Assembly: GCF_001442625.1 (NCBI RefSeq)
Contig: NZ_LMZQ01000032.1
Coordinates: forward strand, 1 to 56,029
Source of the DNA: Pedobacter ginsenosidimutans
Lineage (GTDB): Bacteria > Bacteroidota > Bacteroidia > Sphingobacteriales > Sphingobacteriaceae
DNA length: 56,029 bases
Direction of reading: 5' to 3'
Below are positions 33,071 to 40,778 of this stretch, piece by piece. The stretch's first letter is position 1, and the number at the start of each line of letters is the position of its first letter. Both the position numbers and the translations under genes were made by a program. The notes under the pieces were generated by a model. The model did no database searches. It saw nothing but the letters and a program-made list of their open reading frames with translations, and was not told where the DNA came from.

Positions 33071-34315
33071 ATGATAATCTTTAGGCTAATAGGCGAGAGT
33101 TTCCGTTTTGCATTTGATGCATTGCGCCAGAATAAATTACGCACCATGTTATCGCTTTTGGCTATAACAATTGGTATTTTTACCATTATTGCTGTATTTT
33201 CTGCGGTAGATACCTTCCGCGGCAAATTGCAGTCCAGTGTAGATAAACTGGGCTCTAACACCATTTATATTCAAAAATGGCCTTGGAGTTTTGGCGACAA
33301 TTACCCTTGGTGGAAATATATGAACCGTCCTCAACCTTCGTTGCGCGATTTTGAGGCCCTCCGCGAGAGAATTGAAAATGCACAAGGCGTTACATTCGAA
33401 ATATCGACTAACGATAGGACGATCAAATACAGAAGTAGCTCAGTAGAAGGGATTTCGGTATGGGCGGCATCACACGATTTTAATAAAACCTGGAATTTTG
33501 AGCTTCAGGACGGACGGTATTTTACCGAAAATGAGAGTAAAAACGGTTCACCTGTTTGTATTTTAGGTTCAGATATAGCCGACGGACTTTTTGATGGCGG
33601 TGCGCCCGTGGGTAAACAGGTACAGATTTTAGGAAGAAGATTAACTGTTGTTGGTGTTTTCAAAAAAGAAGGGGAGGACATGTTAGGTACTTCTCTTGAT
33701 AAAAACGTAAATATTCCAATTGCTTTTGCAAAAGGTGTTTTAGATATCCAAAGTGAACGTTATGGCCCACAAATTACTGTTCGCGGTAAAGATAATGTGA
33801 GCTTGGAAGAGGTAGAAAGCGAATTAAAAGGTTTAATGCGCTCTATCCACAGGATCAGACCTGGCCAGGAAGAAGATTTTGCACTAAATAAAACTACCAT
33901 TATTTCTAACCAGTTAGATTCGATGTTTAAAATGGTAAATATAGCCGGTTGGGTAATTGGTGGGTTTTCGATCCTGGTGGGTGGTTTCAGTATTGCCAAT
34001 ATCATGTTCGTATCGGTTAAGGAACGTACCAATATTATCGGGATCCAAAAATCGTTAGGTGCAAAAAACTATTTTATCTTGCTTCAATTCATTTTTGAAT
34101 CTATTTCGCTTTGTATTTTAGGCGGTTTGCTGGGTTTATTACTGGTCTTTCTGCTCGCCCTGGGGATTGGTGCGGCCACAGATTTTCACATTATACTGGG
34201 CTTGAATAATATTGCCTTAGGTATTGGTATATCGATTATTATCGGCACTATCTCTGGTTTTTGGCCAGCATATTCAGCCTCAAGATTGGACCCGGTAGAG
34301 GCGATAAGGAGCTAG
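33071..34315 (+). CDS. ABC transporter permease, MacB/FtsX type
   Basis: A 414-residue MacB-type permease. It has an N-terminal transmembrane helix (about 22-45, TMLSLLAITIGIFTIIAVFS), a large periplasmic MacB-core domain (about 48-265), and three C-terminal helices (about 285-400) with the FtsX motif near FVSVKERTNIIGIQKSLGA and the end WPAYSASRLDPVEAIRS. Its likely ATPase partner is encoded at 28969-29727, in the same orientation but four genes away. The substrate is unknown: antimicrobial peptides, lipoproteins or other envelope molecules are possible. Confidence 0.92.
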   Translation: MIIFRLIGESFRFAFDALRQNKLRTMLSLLAITIGIFTIIAVFSAVDTFRGKLQSSVDKLGSNTIYIQKWPWSFGDNYPWWKYMNRPQPSLRDFEALRERIENAQGVTFEISTNDRTIKYRSSSVEGISVWAASHDFNKTWNFELQDGRYFTENESKNGSPVCILGSDIADGLFDGGAPVGKQVQILGRRLTVVGVFKKEGEDMLGTSLDKNVNIPIAFAKGVLDIQSERYGPQITVRGKDNVSLEEVESELKGLMRSIHRIRPGQEEDFALNKTTIISNQLDSMFKMVNIAGWVIGGFSILVGGFSIANIMFVSVKERTNIIGIQKSLGAKNYFILLQFIFESISLCILGGLLGLLLVFLLALGIGAATDFHIILGLNNIALGIGISIIIGTISGFWPAYSASRLDPVEAIRS

Positions 34316-34485
34316 TTTTCAGTTTACAATTTCAGCGTTTGTGGTTTCAGTTGCAATCCCTTGATTCATAAACCTTATTGAAGTGGAAAGCCCGCAAGCC
34401 CGATCCTTTATCGGGCGAGGACTTGTAACGGAAAGAAGGACTGGATGCTCCGATGAAATGCTTGCTTCCATTTTCCAAACACTAT
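34316..34485. repeat. Heptad tract followed by a hairpin element
   Basis: Bases 34316-34348 read in 7-base steps (TTTTCAG, TTTACAA, GTTTCAG). After it comes GCCCGAT/ATCGGGC (34398-34404, 34410-34416) followed by GAGGACTTG and AGGACTG. That arrangement resembles the structured stretch at 51423-51504, which also has a CCCCGA/TCGGGG hairpin before AGGACTG. Confidence 0.6.
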
Positions 34486-34627
34486 ATCGTCATTTCGAGC
34501 GGACCCGATAGCTATCGGGTGCAACGGAGTCGAGAACCCGAAGGCTCAGCGAAGCTAAATCTGCTGCAATAGATCTCTCCATTTCGCTTTCGATGAAAAA
34601 TCGATAAGCTACAGTCTAGATGACGAT
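34486..34627. repeat. REP-like element bounded by 8-bp inverted ends
   Basis: A 142-base element lies between ATCGTCAT (34486-34493) and ATGACGAT (34620-34627). It contains the perfect 18-bp palindrome made of ACCCGATAG and CTATCGGGT (34503-34520), and the words TTCGAGCGG and GGAGTCGAGAA typical of Bacteroidota REP-like repeats. No coding potential. Confidence 0.8.
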
Positions 34628-34638
34628 TATTCAAAGAA

Positions 34639-34672
34639 AAACCCCTCGCTAAATTTAATTAACGAGGGGTTT
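34639..34672 (-). terminator. Terminator of the aminotransferase gene
   Basis: Arms AAACCCCTCG (34639-34648) and CGAGGGGTTT (34663-34672) flank a 14-base loop; on the minus strand the hairpin runs into TTTTT. It lies 44 bases after the aminotransferase stop; the bases between are a short heptad tract (34684-34715). Confidence 0.85.
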
Positions 34673-34715
34673 CTCTTTATATGAAGTTAACTGAAAACCG
34701 CTAACTGAAAATTGA

Positions 34716-35912
34716 TTAAGCCAATTTACCTAAAGCTTCTTTTATTCTTCTTAATGCTTCAACCAAACTCTCGTCTGATGCTGCATAAGATAAACGAATG
34801 TAGTTATTATTACCAAACGAATCGCCACCAACAGTTGCTACATGACCAACATTTAATAGATATAAAGCCAGGTCTGATGAATCTTTAATTACATTTCCAT
34901 CAGCATCTTTTTTACCGAAGAAAGAACTGATTTCTGGGAAAAAGTAGAAAGCACCATCAGGAAGATTTGTTTTTACGCCAGGGATTTCGTTTAATAAATT
35001 GTAAACCAATTCTCTACGACGTAAAAATGCTTCTTTCATTTCTAAAACACTGGCTAAACCTTGCTCGTAAGCAACAATTCCTGCTCTTTGCGCGATAGAA
35101 CACGTTCCAGAAGTAGTTTGCCCTTGTAATTTATCGTTAGCGGCTGCAATTTCTTTATTAGCGGCAATATAACCTAATCTCCAGCCGGTCATGGCGAAAG
35201 CCTTAGAGAAACCGTTTACAATGATGACGCGGTCTTTAATGCTATCGAATTGAGCAATAGACTCATGTTTATCAACAAAGTTAATGTGCTCATAAATCTC
35301 ATCAGATAAGATGTAGATATTAGGATGTTTTTCGAAAACGGCAACCAACGCTGCTAATTCTTCTTTGCTATAAACCGAACCTGTTGGGTTACATGGCGAA
35401 GAAAACATAAATAATTTCGATTTTGGCGTAATAGCTGCTTCTAACTGAGCAGGTGTGATTTTGAAATCACTTTCAATGTCGGTATCGATAAAAACAGATT
35501 TTCCTTCTGCCAGGGTTACCATTTCTGAGTAAGAAACCCAGTAAGGAGTTGGGATGATTACCTCATCATCAGGATCAATCAAAGTTAAAATAACATTCGA
35601 TAAAGATTGTTTTGCACCCGTTGAAACCACGATCTGAGAAATATCATAATCCAGATTGTTTTCTGTTTTTAGCTTGTTTACGATCGCCTGGCGCAGGTCA
35701 GGGTAGCCTGGTACTGGCGAATAACGCGTATAATTTTCATCTAATGCCTTTTTAGCAGCATTTTTTACGTGATCAGGTGTATTGAAATCGGGTTCACCAA
35801 CACTTAAACTAATGATGTTAATGCCCTTAGACGCTAATTCGCGGCCAAGTTTGGTCATTTTAAGGGTTGCAGATTCAGATAGACTGTTGATTCTTTTGGA
35901 TAAGGTGCTCAT
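34716..35912 (-). CDS. Class I/II aminotransferase (aspartate aminotransferase-like)
   Basis: A 398-residue pyridoxal-phosphate aminotransferase of fold type I. The cofactor lysine is Lys237 in SKAFAMTGWRLGY. Other marks are YSPVPGYPDLRQAI, SPCNPTGSVYSKEEL (Asn and Pro of the cofactor pocket), DEIYEHI, and the C-terminal YIRLSYA with the substrate-binding arginine. The closest known group is AspAT subgroup Ib, transferring amino groups between aspartate and 2-oxoglutarate, but broader specificity is possible. Single gene with its own terminator. Confidence 0.93.
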   Translation of the reverse strand: MSTLSKRINSLSESATLKMTKLGRELASKGINIISLSVGEPDFNTPDHVKNAAKKALDENYTRYSPVPGYPDLRQAIVNKLKTENNLDYDISQIVVSTGAKQSLSNVILTLIDPDDEVIIPTPYWVSYSEMVTLAEGKSVFIDTDIESDFKITPAQLEAAITPKSKLFMFSSPCNPTGSVYSKEELAALVAVFEKHPNIYILSDEIYEHINFVDKHESIAQFDSIKDRVIIVNGFSKAFAMTGWRLGYIAANKEIAAANDKLQGQTTSGTCSIAQRAGIVAYEQGLASVLEMKEAFLRRRELVYNLLNEIPGVKTNLPDGAFYFFPEISSFFGKKDADGNVIKDSSDLALYLLNVGHVATVGGDSFGNNNYIRLSYAASDESLVEALRRIKEALGKLA

Positions 35913-36025
35913 GGTTAATTACTTTGAGCGCAAATATATAAACCAAATATTATTCTGCACTAAAAAAGACATAGTTTTTCTCATTTAATTTATTCGATAA
36001 GCGTATTTTTGAAAAAAATATCCTG

Positions 36026-37012
36026 GTGTCGGTAAAAAAGAAAGCAATAATAATTTCTCTGGTGGTGAGTGTGGTGCTGATGTTGGCCAAGTTTGTCGCG
36101 TATTTTATTACAGGTTCAAATGCGATCTTAACTGATGCAGCAGAGAGTATTGTAAACGTAATAGCTGGGAGTTTCGCCTTTTATAGCATTTACCTAAGCA
36201 CGCAACCACGCGACGAAAATCATCCTTATGGACATGGAAAAGTTGAGTTTTTCTCGGCCTTTGTAGAGGGGATATTGATTTTGATTGCGGGAGTGGTTAT
36301 TATTTTTAAATCATCATACAACCTTATTTATCCTCATTTGGTAGGGGAACTATTAACAGGAACGCTGATTATTGGTATTACGGGCTTGATTAATCTGATT
36401 GTGGGCCTATACCTCATAAATGTAGGTAAAGATGAGCATTCGGTTACATTGCAAGCTGATGGTAAACATTTATTAACTGATACTTATACCAGCGGAGCAA
36501 TTGTTATTGGCTTAATATTAATTCAGCTAACAAATATTATTTGGCTGGATAGCCTGCTTTCTTTTTTGGTAGGCTTTTATATCGTTTATTCTGGTTATAA
36601 GCTTACCCGTGGTTCGGTGGGTGGATTAATGGATGAAAGCGATTTTACACTTGTTGAAGAAGTAGTAGATGTTTTACAAAAGAACAGGCACAACCCATGG
36701 ATTGATGTGCACAATCTGCGTACCCAGCAATATGGCCCTGAATTTCATATCGATTGCCATGTAACGTTGCCTTATTATTTTGACTTAAATAAAGTTCACC
36801 GCGAAATCTCGCAGATTGATGAACTGATCAATAAAAACGGCGTCCGTAAAGCAGAACTCTTTATTCATGCAGATCCATGTTTGCCTGAGTGTTGCCATTA
36901 TTGCCATATGAGTGAATGTCCGGTGAGGGCAGAGGCCTTTAAAAAGGAAATTGTATGGACGCCAGAAATAGTAATCAAAAATAAAAAGCATTTCGAAAAT
37001 GAGCTACTTTAA
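36026..37012 (+). CDS. Cation diffusion facilitator transporter with Cys-rich C-terminal tail
   Basis: A 328-residue CDF metal exporter with six transmembrane helices (about 8-200) and a cytoplasmic metal-sensing domain. GTG 36026 is the start; no ATG lies closer. TM5 has the usual His148-x3-Asp152, but TM2 has Glu40-x3-Asn44 where canonical zinc CDFs have His or Asp and Asp, so metal preference may differ. HPYGHGK is at 66-72. The C-terminus carries CLPECCHYCHMSEC, a dense cysteine/histidine cluster that could bind metal. Its end overlaps the Nudix gene by 14 bases, giving a CDF-Nudix-bioA operon. Confidence 0.9.
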   Translation: MSVKKKAIIISLVVSVVLMLAKFVAYFITGSNAILTDAAESIVNVIAGSFAFYSIYLSTQPRDENHPYGHGKVEFFSAFVEGILILIAGVVIIFKSSYNLIYPHLVGELLTGTLIIGITGLINLIVGLYLINVGKDEHSVTLQADGKHLLTDTYTSGAIVIGLILIQLTNIIWLDSLLSFLVGFYIVYSGYKLTRGSVGGLMDESDFTLVEEVVDVLQKNRHNPWIDVHNLRTQQYGPEFHIDCHVTLPYYFDLNKVHREISQIDELINKNGVRKAELFIHADPCLPECCHYCHMSECPVRAEAFKKEIVWTPEIVIKNKKHFENELL

Positions 37013-37451
37013 CGTTAGGGTTTATGGATTGTTAATTAACCAGAATAATGAGGTTTTGATAAGTGATGAGGAAGAATATGGCTTTCGTTTCAGTAAGTTT
37101 CCAGGTGGTGGTTTAGAACTTGGCGAAGGCTTAATCGATGGATTAAAACGTGAGTTTGTGGAAGAGTGCGATGCTGAAATTGAAGTATTATCTCATTTTT
37201 ATACCACAGATTTTTTTGAAAAATCTTCATTTAACGATAGCCAGGTAATTAGCGTGTATTATATCGTTAAAGAAAAAGCGCCTTTGCAGTTGGCCTTTAA
37301 AGATGTTATTTACGATTTCGATGGAGAAGGTGAAATTCTTCAGGCTTTCAGGTGGGTGAAAATTGAAGATTTAAATATTGAAGATATTACCTTTAAAACA
37401 GATAAAACCGTAGGCCAGCTTTTAAAAAATCAATATTCAGTTAAATTATAA
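36999..37451 (+). CDS. Nudix hydrolase
   Basis: A 150-residue Nudix pyrophosphohydrolase. The Nudix box is Gly37-x5-Glu43-x7-Arg51-Glu52-Phe-Val-Glu55-Glu56; the glycine that normally follows two residues later is Asp58. The metal-binding glutamates are all present, so activity is plausible. The substrate (nucleotide sugar, dinucleotide or oxidised nucleotide) is unknown. The start lies inside the end of the CDF gene and the stop is 2 bases before the bioA ATG. Confidence 0.9.
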   Translation: MSYFNVRVYGLLINQNNEVLISDEEEYGFRFSKFPGGGLELGEGLIDGLKREFVEECDAEIEVLSHFYTTDFFEKSSFNDSQVISVYYIVKEKAPLQLAFKDVIYDFDGEGEILQAFRWVKIEDLNIEDITFKTDKTVGQLLKNQYSVKL

Positions 37452-37453
37452 TC

Positions 37454-38758
37454 ATGATACCCGATTCGTCCAAACTCCATACCCCAGATTCCAAACTCAA
37501 TTTAACTGAACGCGATCAAAAGGTGATCTGGCATCCCTATACCCAAATGAAAAATGCACTCCCCCACATCCCAATTGTTAGGGGAGAAGGGGTGTACGTT
37601 TTTAATGAGGATGGAAAAAGGTATATCGATGCGGTTTCATCCTGGTGGGTGAATATTCATGGTCATTCACACCCTTATATTGCACAAAAAGTAGCTGAAC
37701 AGCTCAGTGTGCTTGAACATGTGATTTTTGCAGGTTTTACGCACGAGCCTGCTGTACTACTTGCAGAAAGGCTTTTACCCATATTGCCTGGCAAACAAGA
37801 TAAGGTTTTTTATACCGATAACGGATCAACGGCGGTAGAGGTAGCCTTAAAAATGTGCCTCCAGTACTGGGACAATAAGGGCACACCAAAAACGAAGATT
37901 TTAGCCTTTAAAAATGCCTATCATGGCGATACTTTTGGCGCCATGTCTGTTAGCGGCCGCAGTATTTTTACCGATGCTTTTAACAGTCTATTGTTCGATG
38001 TCGAGTTTATCGATCTGCCAAACGAAAATAACATCTCACATCTCATATCTCATATCTCAAATCTTAAAGATACTGCTTGTTTTATCTTCGAACCACTCAT
38101 TTTAGGGTCTGGTGGAATGTTGATGTACGAAGCTAAATATTTAGATCAGCTTTTATCTGCCTGTAAAGAAGCGGCAATTTTAACCATTGCTGATGAAGTA
38201 ATGACAGGTTTCGGTAGGACAGGGACTTACTTCGCTTGCGAGAAGTTAACTAACAAGCCTGATATTATTTGTTTAAGCAAAGGTTTAACTGGTGGAACAA
38301 TGCCATTAGGGGTAACCACCTGTACGAATGAGATTTTTGAAGCATTCTTAAGTGACGATAAATTAAAAACACTTTACCACGGACATTCTTTTACAGCGAA
38401 TCCGATTGCTTGTGTAGCTTCTTTGGCTAGTTTGGATATTTTGTTGAAAAGTGAAACACTTCAGAATATTAAGCGCGTAGAAGCTAAACATGCTGTTTTT
38501 CTTGAAGAAATTAAAATGCATCCTAAAGTTAAGGCCATTAGGCAAACAGGAACAATTATTGCAATTGAGTGGGAGACTGGAAATGAAACCTCTTATTTAA
38601 GTAATCTCCGTAATTTATTGTATGCGTATTTTTTAGATAAAGGAATCATATTAAGGCCATTGGGCAATATTATTTATATCCTCCCACCGTATGTAATCAG
38701 CGATGAAGATCTCGATTATATTTATGCAGCCATAAAATCCGCTTTAGAAGAAGTATAG
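37454..38758 (+). CDS. bioA: Adenosylmethionine-8-amino-7-oxononanoate aminotransferase
   Basis: A 434-residue PLP enzyme of biotin synthesis, converting 7-keto-8-aminopelargonate to diaminopelargonate with SAM as amino donor. Signatures are VIWHPYTQMK, SSWWVNIHGHSHP, NGSTAVEVALKM, ADEVMTGFGRTG, and the cofactor lysine Lys276 in CLSKGLTGG. Two parts are odd. The first 15 residues (MIPDSSKLHTPDSKL) are encoded by a 7-base-period repeat and precede the usual family start. The loop at about 194-205 (ISHLISHISNLK) is encoded by five heptamers of the type ATCTCAN. It is the last gene of the CDF-Nudix-bioA unit; no other bio gene is near. Confidence 0.93.
   Translation: MIPDSSKLHTPDSKLNLTERDQKVIWHPYTQMKNALPHIPIVRGEGVYVFNEDGKRYIDAVSSWWVNIHGHSHPYIAQKVAEQLSVLEHVIFAGFTHEPAVLLAERLLPILPGKQDKVFYTDNGSTAVEVALKMCLQYWDNKGTPKTKILAFKNAYHGDTFGAMSVSGRSIFTDAFNSLLFDVEFIDLPNENNISHLISHISNLKDTACFIFEPLILGSGGMLMYEAKYLDQLLSACKEAAILTIADEVMTGFGRTGTYFACEKLTNKPDIICLSKGLTGGTMPLGVTTCTNEIFEAFLSDDKLKTLYHGHSFTANPIACVASLASLDILLKSETLQNIKRVEAKHAVFLEEIKMHPKVKAIRQTGTIIAIEWETGNETSYLSNLRNLLYAYFLDKGIILRPLGNIIYILPPYVISDEDLDYIYAAIKSALEEV
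37463..37497 (+). repeat. Heptad tract forming the 5' end of bioA
   Basis: CCAAACT occurs at 37470-37476 and again exactly 21 bases later at 37491-37497, with CCATACC and CCAGATT as the 7-mers between. The tract encodes the N-terminal extension of BioA. Confidence 0.6.
38033..38067 (+). repeat. Heptad tract inside bioA
   Basis: Five consecutive 7-mers (four of form ATCTCAN, then ATCTTAA) lie inside the reading frame. The same units make up the intergenic hairpins at 26463-26577 and 31747-31828. Confidence 0.85.
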
Positions 38759-38810
38759 GTGCTTTTAGGTCGTAGTGAGATGCTACCACGAGTATATAAC
38801 TTAGTTTAAG

Positions 38811-38850
38811 GCGGTTGTCAGTCTGAGCGGAGTCGAAGGACAATCTTTTT
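38811..38850 (+). repeat. REP-like hairpin after bioA, possible terminator
   Basis: TTGTC (38815-38819) pairs with GACAA (38839-38843) around CTGAGCGGAGTCGAAG, a word typical of Bacteroidota REP-like repeats. It is followed by TCTTTTTT, so it may also end the bioA transcript. Confidence 0.6.
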
Positions 38851-38872
38851 TGATTCTGCATGGAACTTAATG

Positions 38873-39307
38873 TTATGCTACTGATTCCAGATAATTTTTA
38901 AGGGCATCATTAACAAAATAAGTCCAGCCGCCATTGAAACTTGTTTTGGCAAAATCTGGCCCGTTCTCAGCAAAGCTTTCTATGCCGCTATGTGTTAATT
39001 TTAGCCTGGTTTGCCCGCTTTGCTCAAATAACTCCCAGCTTACCACCGAATTTCCCGGATAGCCATCATATCGCCAGGTGTAGGCTAGTTTCCTTCCCTC
39101 AACAATTTCTGTTATTTCGCAGAGATGTAAATATTGAGGCCCATTATCCGGTCCACCAGAAAACTCAAACTTAAAGCCTACTTCGGGTTTAAAGTCTTCT
39201 AATTGAAAATACCACTGTTTAATTTCATTGTTATCGGTTAAAGCTTTCCAAACTTTTTCGATAGGGGCGTTATATACCCGTTCTACAATAACTGGTTCGT
39301 CTTTCAT
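38873..39307 (-). CDS. SRPBCC (AHSA1-like) domain protein
   Basis: A 144-residue START-like/SRPBCC protein of the AHSA1 type: VERVYNAPIEKVWKALTD, a beta-rich middle (YTWRYDGYPGNSVVSWEL), and the end GGWTYFVNDALKNYLES. The fold binds hydrophobic ligands. It follows the ArsR-type regulator gene after 2 bases; this regulator-SRPBCC pairing is very common in bacteria and suggests that the regulator controls the pair. The ligand is unknown. Confidence 0.9.
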   Translation of the reverse strand: MKDEPVIVERVYNAPIEKVWKALTDNNEIKQWYFQLEDFKPEVGFKFEFSGGPDNGPQYLHLCEITEIVEGRKLAYTWRYDGYPGNSVVSWELFEQSGQTRLKLTHSGIESFAENGPDFAKTSFNGGWTYFVNDALKNYLESVA

Positions 39308-39309
39308 CT

Positions 39310-39627
39310 TTATTTTGATTTAGTGTCTTTTGATAAGTGTATTTCTAAAGCATCTAATTTGCTTGTCCAAAAAATACGGTATTGTTCTACCCATTTAGAT
39401 ACTTCTGCTAGCTTTTGAAATTGTATGTTACAGTACCGGTCACGGCCGCGTTGGGTAATTTCTACTAATCCACATTCTGTTAAAACTTTAATATGCTGTG
39501 AAATGGCAGGTCGGCTCATGTCGAAATTTTCGGCAATTGCATTTAAATTTAAGGTGTTATGGGCAATCAGATTAATGATTTCTCTTCGGGTAGGATCGGC
39601 AATGGCTTGAAATACATCTCTTCTCAT
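39310..39627 (-). CDS. ArsR-family winged-helix regulator
   Basis: A 105-residue winged-helix repressor. The helix-turn-helix is LNAIAENFDMSRPAISQHIK (about 28-47), with the start RRDVFQAIADPTRREIINLI typical of the subgroup paired with SRPBCC proteins. No metal-sensing cysteine motif is present, so it is unlikely to sense arsenic or other soft metals. Its promoter contains palindromic sites, which suggests autoregulation. Co-transcribed with the SRPBCC gene. Confidence 0.92.
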   Translation of the reverse strand: MRRDVFQAIADPTRREIINLIAHNTLNLNAIAENFDMSRPAISQHIKVLTECGLVEITQRGRDRYCNIQFQKLAEVSKWVEQYRIFWTSKLDALEIHLSKDTKSK

Positions 39628-39639
39628 AAAATTAATTGC

Positions 39640-39686
39640 GTAAGTAATTGCTTACAAATATAAATGTAAGTAATCGATTACGCAAA
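39640..39686 (-). promoter_or_regulatory. Promoter and operators of the ArsR-SRPBCC operon
   Basis: On the minus strand TTTG (39686-39683) and TATATTTG (39662-39655) are 20 bases apart. The perfect palindrome GTAATCGATTAC (39670-39681) lies between them and a near-palindrome GTAAGTAATTGCTTAC (39640-39655) follows the -7 box. The minus-strand 17-mer TTTGCGTAATCGATTAC (39686-39670) is almost the same as that in the MarR-GNAT promoter. Confidence 0.75.
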
Positions 39687-39714
39687 TTTTATTTTATTTT
39701 TTTGAATGATAAAA

Positions 39715-40131
39715 TTAACCCAAGGGCATTTTACTCATATCCATATAAAGAATACTCCATCTTTGTCCATCCAGGTCAACAAAACCACAGCCATACATCC
39801 AACCGTCTTTGTAGCCAGGCTCGGCATAAAGTGTGCCACCGGCAGCAATCACCTTTTGCGCCAGCTCATCTACTTCTTCTGGACTTTCTGCATCAAAGGA
39901 GAATAATACTTCGCCGCCCTTCCGTTTATCGGCAATATTGGTACCCGCAAAACCTTCGTACAAAGCTTCTTCAAAAAGCATAATTGCTAAATTACTTTCT
40001 CCTACTAAAAAGCAAGCAGAATCTTCGCGGGCGCCATACTGTAGGTTAAGGGTGAAACCGAGTTGCGTGAAGAATGCTTTAGACTTATTAATGTCTTTTA
40101 CCGGAAGATTTATCCAAAGTGATTTTATCAT
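39715..40131 (-). CDS. VOC-family (glyoxalase/dioxygenase-fold) protein
   Basis: A 138-residue vicinal-oxygen-chelate fold protein with two beta-alpha-beta-beta-beta halves: SLWINLPVKDINKSKAFFTQ with LGFTLNLQYG at the start, and AGGTLYAEPGYKDGWMYGCG with FVDLDGQRWSILYMD at the end. Metal ligands typical of glyoxalase I are not obvious. This group includes proteins annotated as bleomycin-resistance-like or PhnB-like; the true function is unknown. It is upstream of the ArsR gene on the same strand with 87 bases between, and the ArsR promoter is in that gap. Confidence 0.85.
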   Translation of the reverse strand: MIKSLWINLPVKDINKSKAFFTQLGFTLNLQYGAREDSACFLVGESNLAIMLFEEALYEGFAGTNIADKRKGGEVLFSFDAESPEEVDELAQKVIAAGGTLYAEPGYKDGWMYGCGFVDLDGQRWSILYMDMSKMPLG

Positions 40132-40425
40132 GACGTTTTATATTTTGATGTAAGTAAAGATAGGTAAGCGGCAATAGAGTTACCCTTGCCAAAAAAGAAA
40201 ATTTACAGGGCTGTTTGAGACAATTAGGTTATTGTAATTACTTATATTTTCTTCTATTCCTTACATGGTTAAAGTATTGCGGCAATGTTGCGCCTTATAA
40301 ATCATAGTGCTTTATTAGCTTATGTTCTTATAATCTCATAGGCTTAACTAGTTAGTAAAGTTATTGTGCTGATTCTTGCCATATAAGGCATTTAAGGGAA
40401 TTTCAGCTCATAATGTTAATTGTAC
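40132..40425. other. AT-rich gap with nothing identifiable
   Basis: About 290 bases between the VOC gene and the MmcQ/YjbR gene hold no supported frame, hairpin terminator or repeat that I can recognise. Confidence 0.4.
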
Positions 40426-40761
40426 TTAATATTTATATTTTTCGGAAAGCTTTTTAGGCGCTACGTTACAATAAGAAAGTGTAAGTGCATCGATAAGCAT
40501 TTCGTCTGTTAATGCTGTTAGGTCAAAAATTGTCCAGCCTTGTTTGCCCCAGGCACCGGAAGCCGGACATATTCTGTTCGGATCAAAATCACAGAAAACA
40601 GACTGATCAATTTCCGATAATTTAAATGTTGCCTGCCTTTTCTGAATATTTAGTGTAGCAAAGATCTTTTTATTTATACGGAAAGAAGTTTTTTCGAAAT
40701 GCGGTAATTCAATAACTTCATCAAAAGATAGGCAGTGAGCTATAAAAGTTGATGAATCCAT
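40426..40761 (-). CDS. MmcQ/YjbR-family protein
   Basis: A 111-residue single-domain protein of the MmcQ/YjbR (CyaY-like DNA-binding) fold. Recognisable parts are HFEKTSFRINKKIFATL and GAWGKQGWTIFDL. The fold resembles nucleic-acid-binding proteins; the physiological role is unknown. It starts 17 bases after the stop of the exonuclease/GIY-YIG gene, so the two may be one operon. Confidence 0.85.
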   Translation of the reverse strand: MDSSTFIAHCLSFDEVIELPHFEKTSFRINKKIFATLNIQKRQATFKLSEIDQSVFCDFDPNRICPASGAWGKQGWTIFDLTALTDEMLIDALTLSYCNVAPKKLSEKYKY

Positions 40762-40778
40762 GGGTGTAATGTAATAAG

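Noticed and set aside
39310..39627. Arsenic or metal sensing by the ArsR-type regulator
   Set aside because: No cysteine metal-binding motif is present; pairing with an SRPBCC protein fits a non-metal subgroup.
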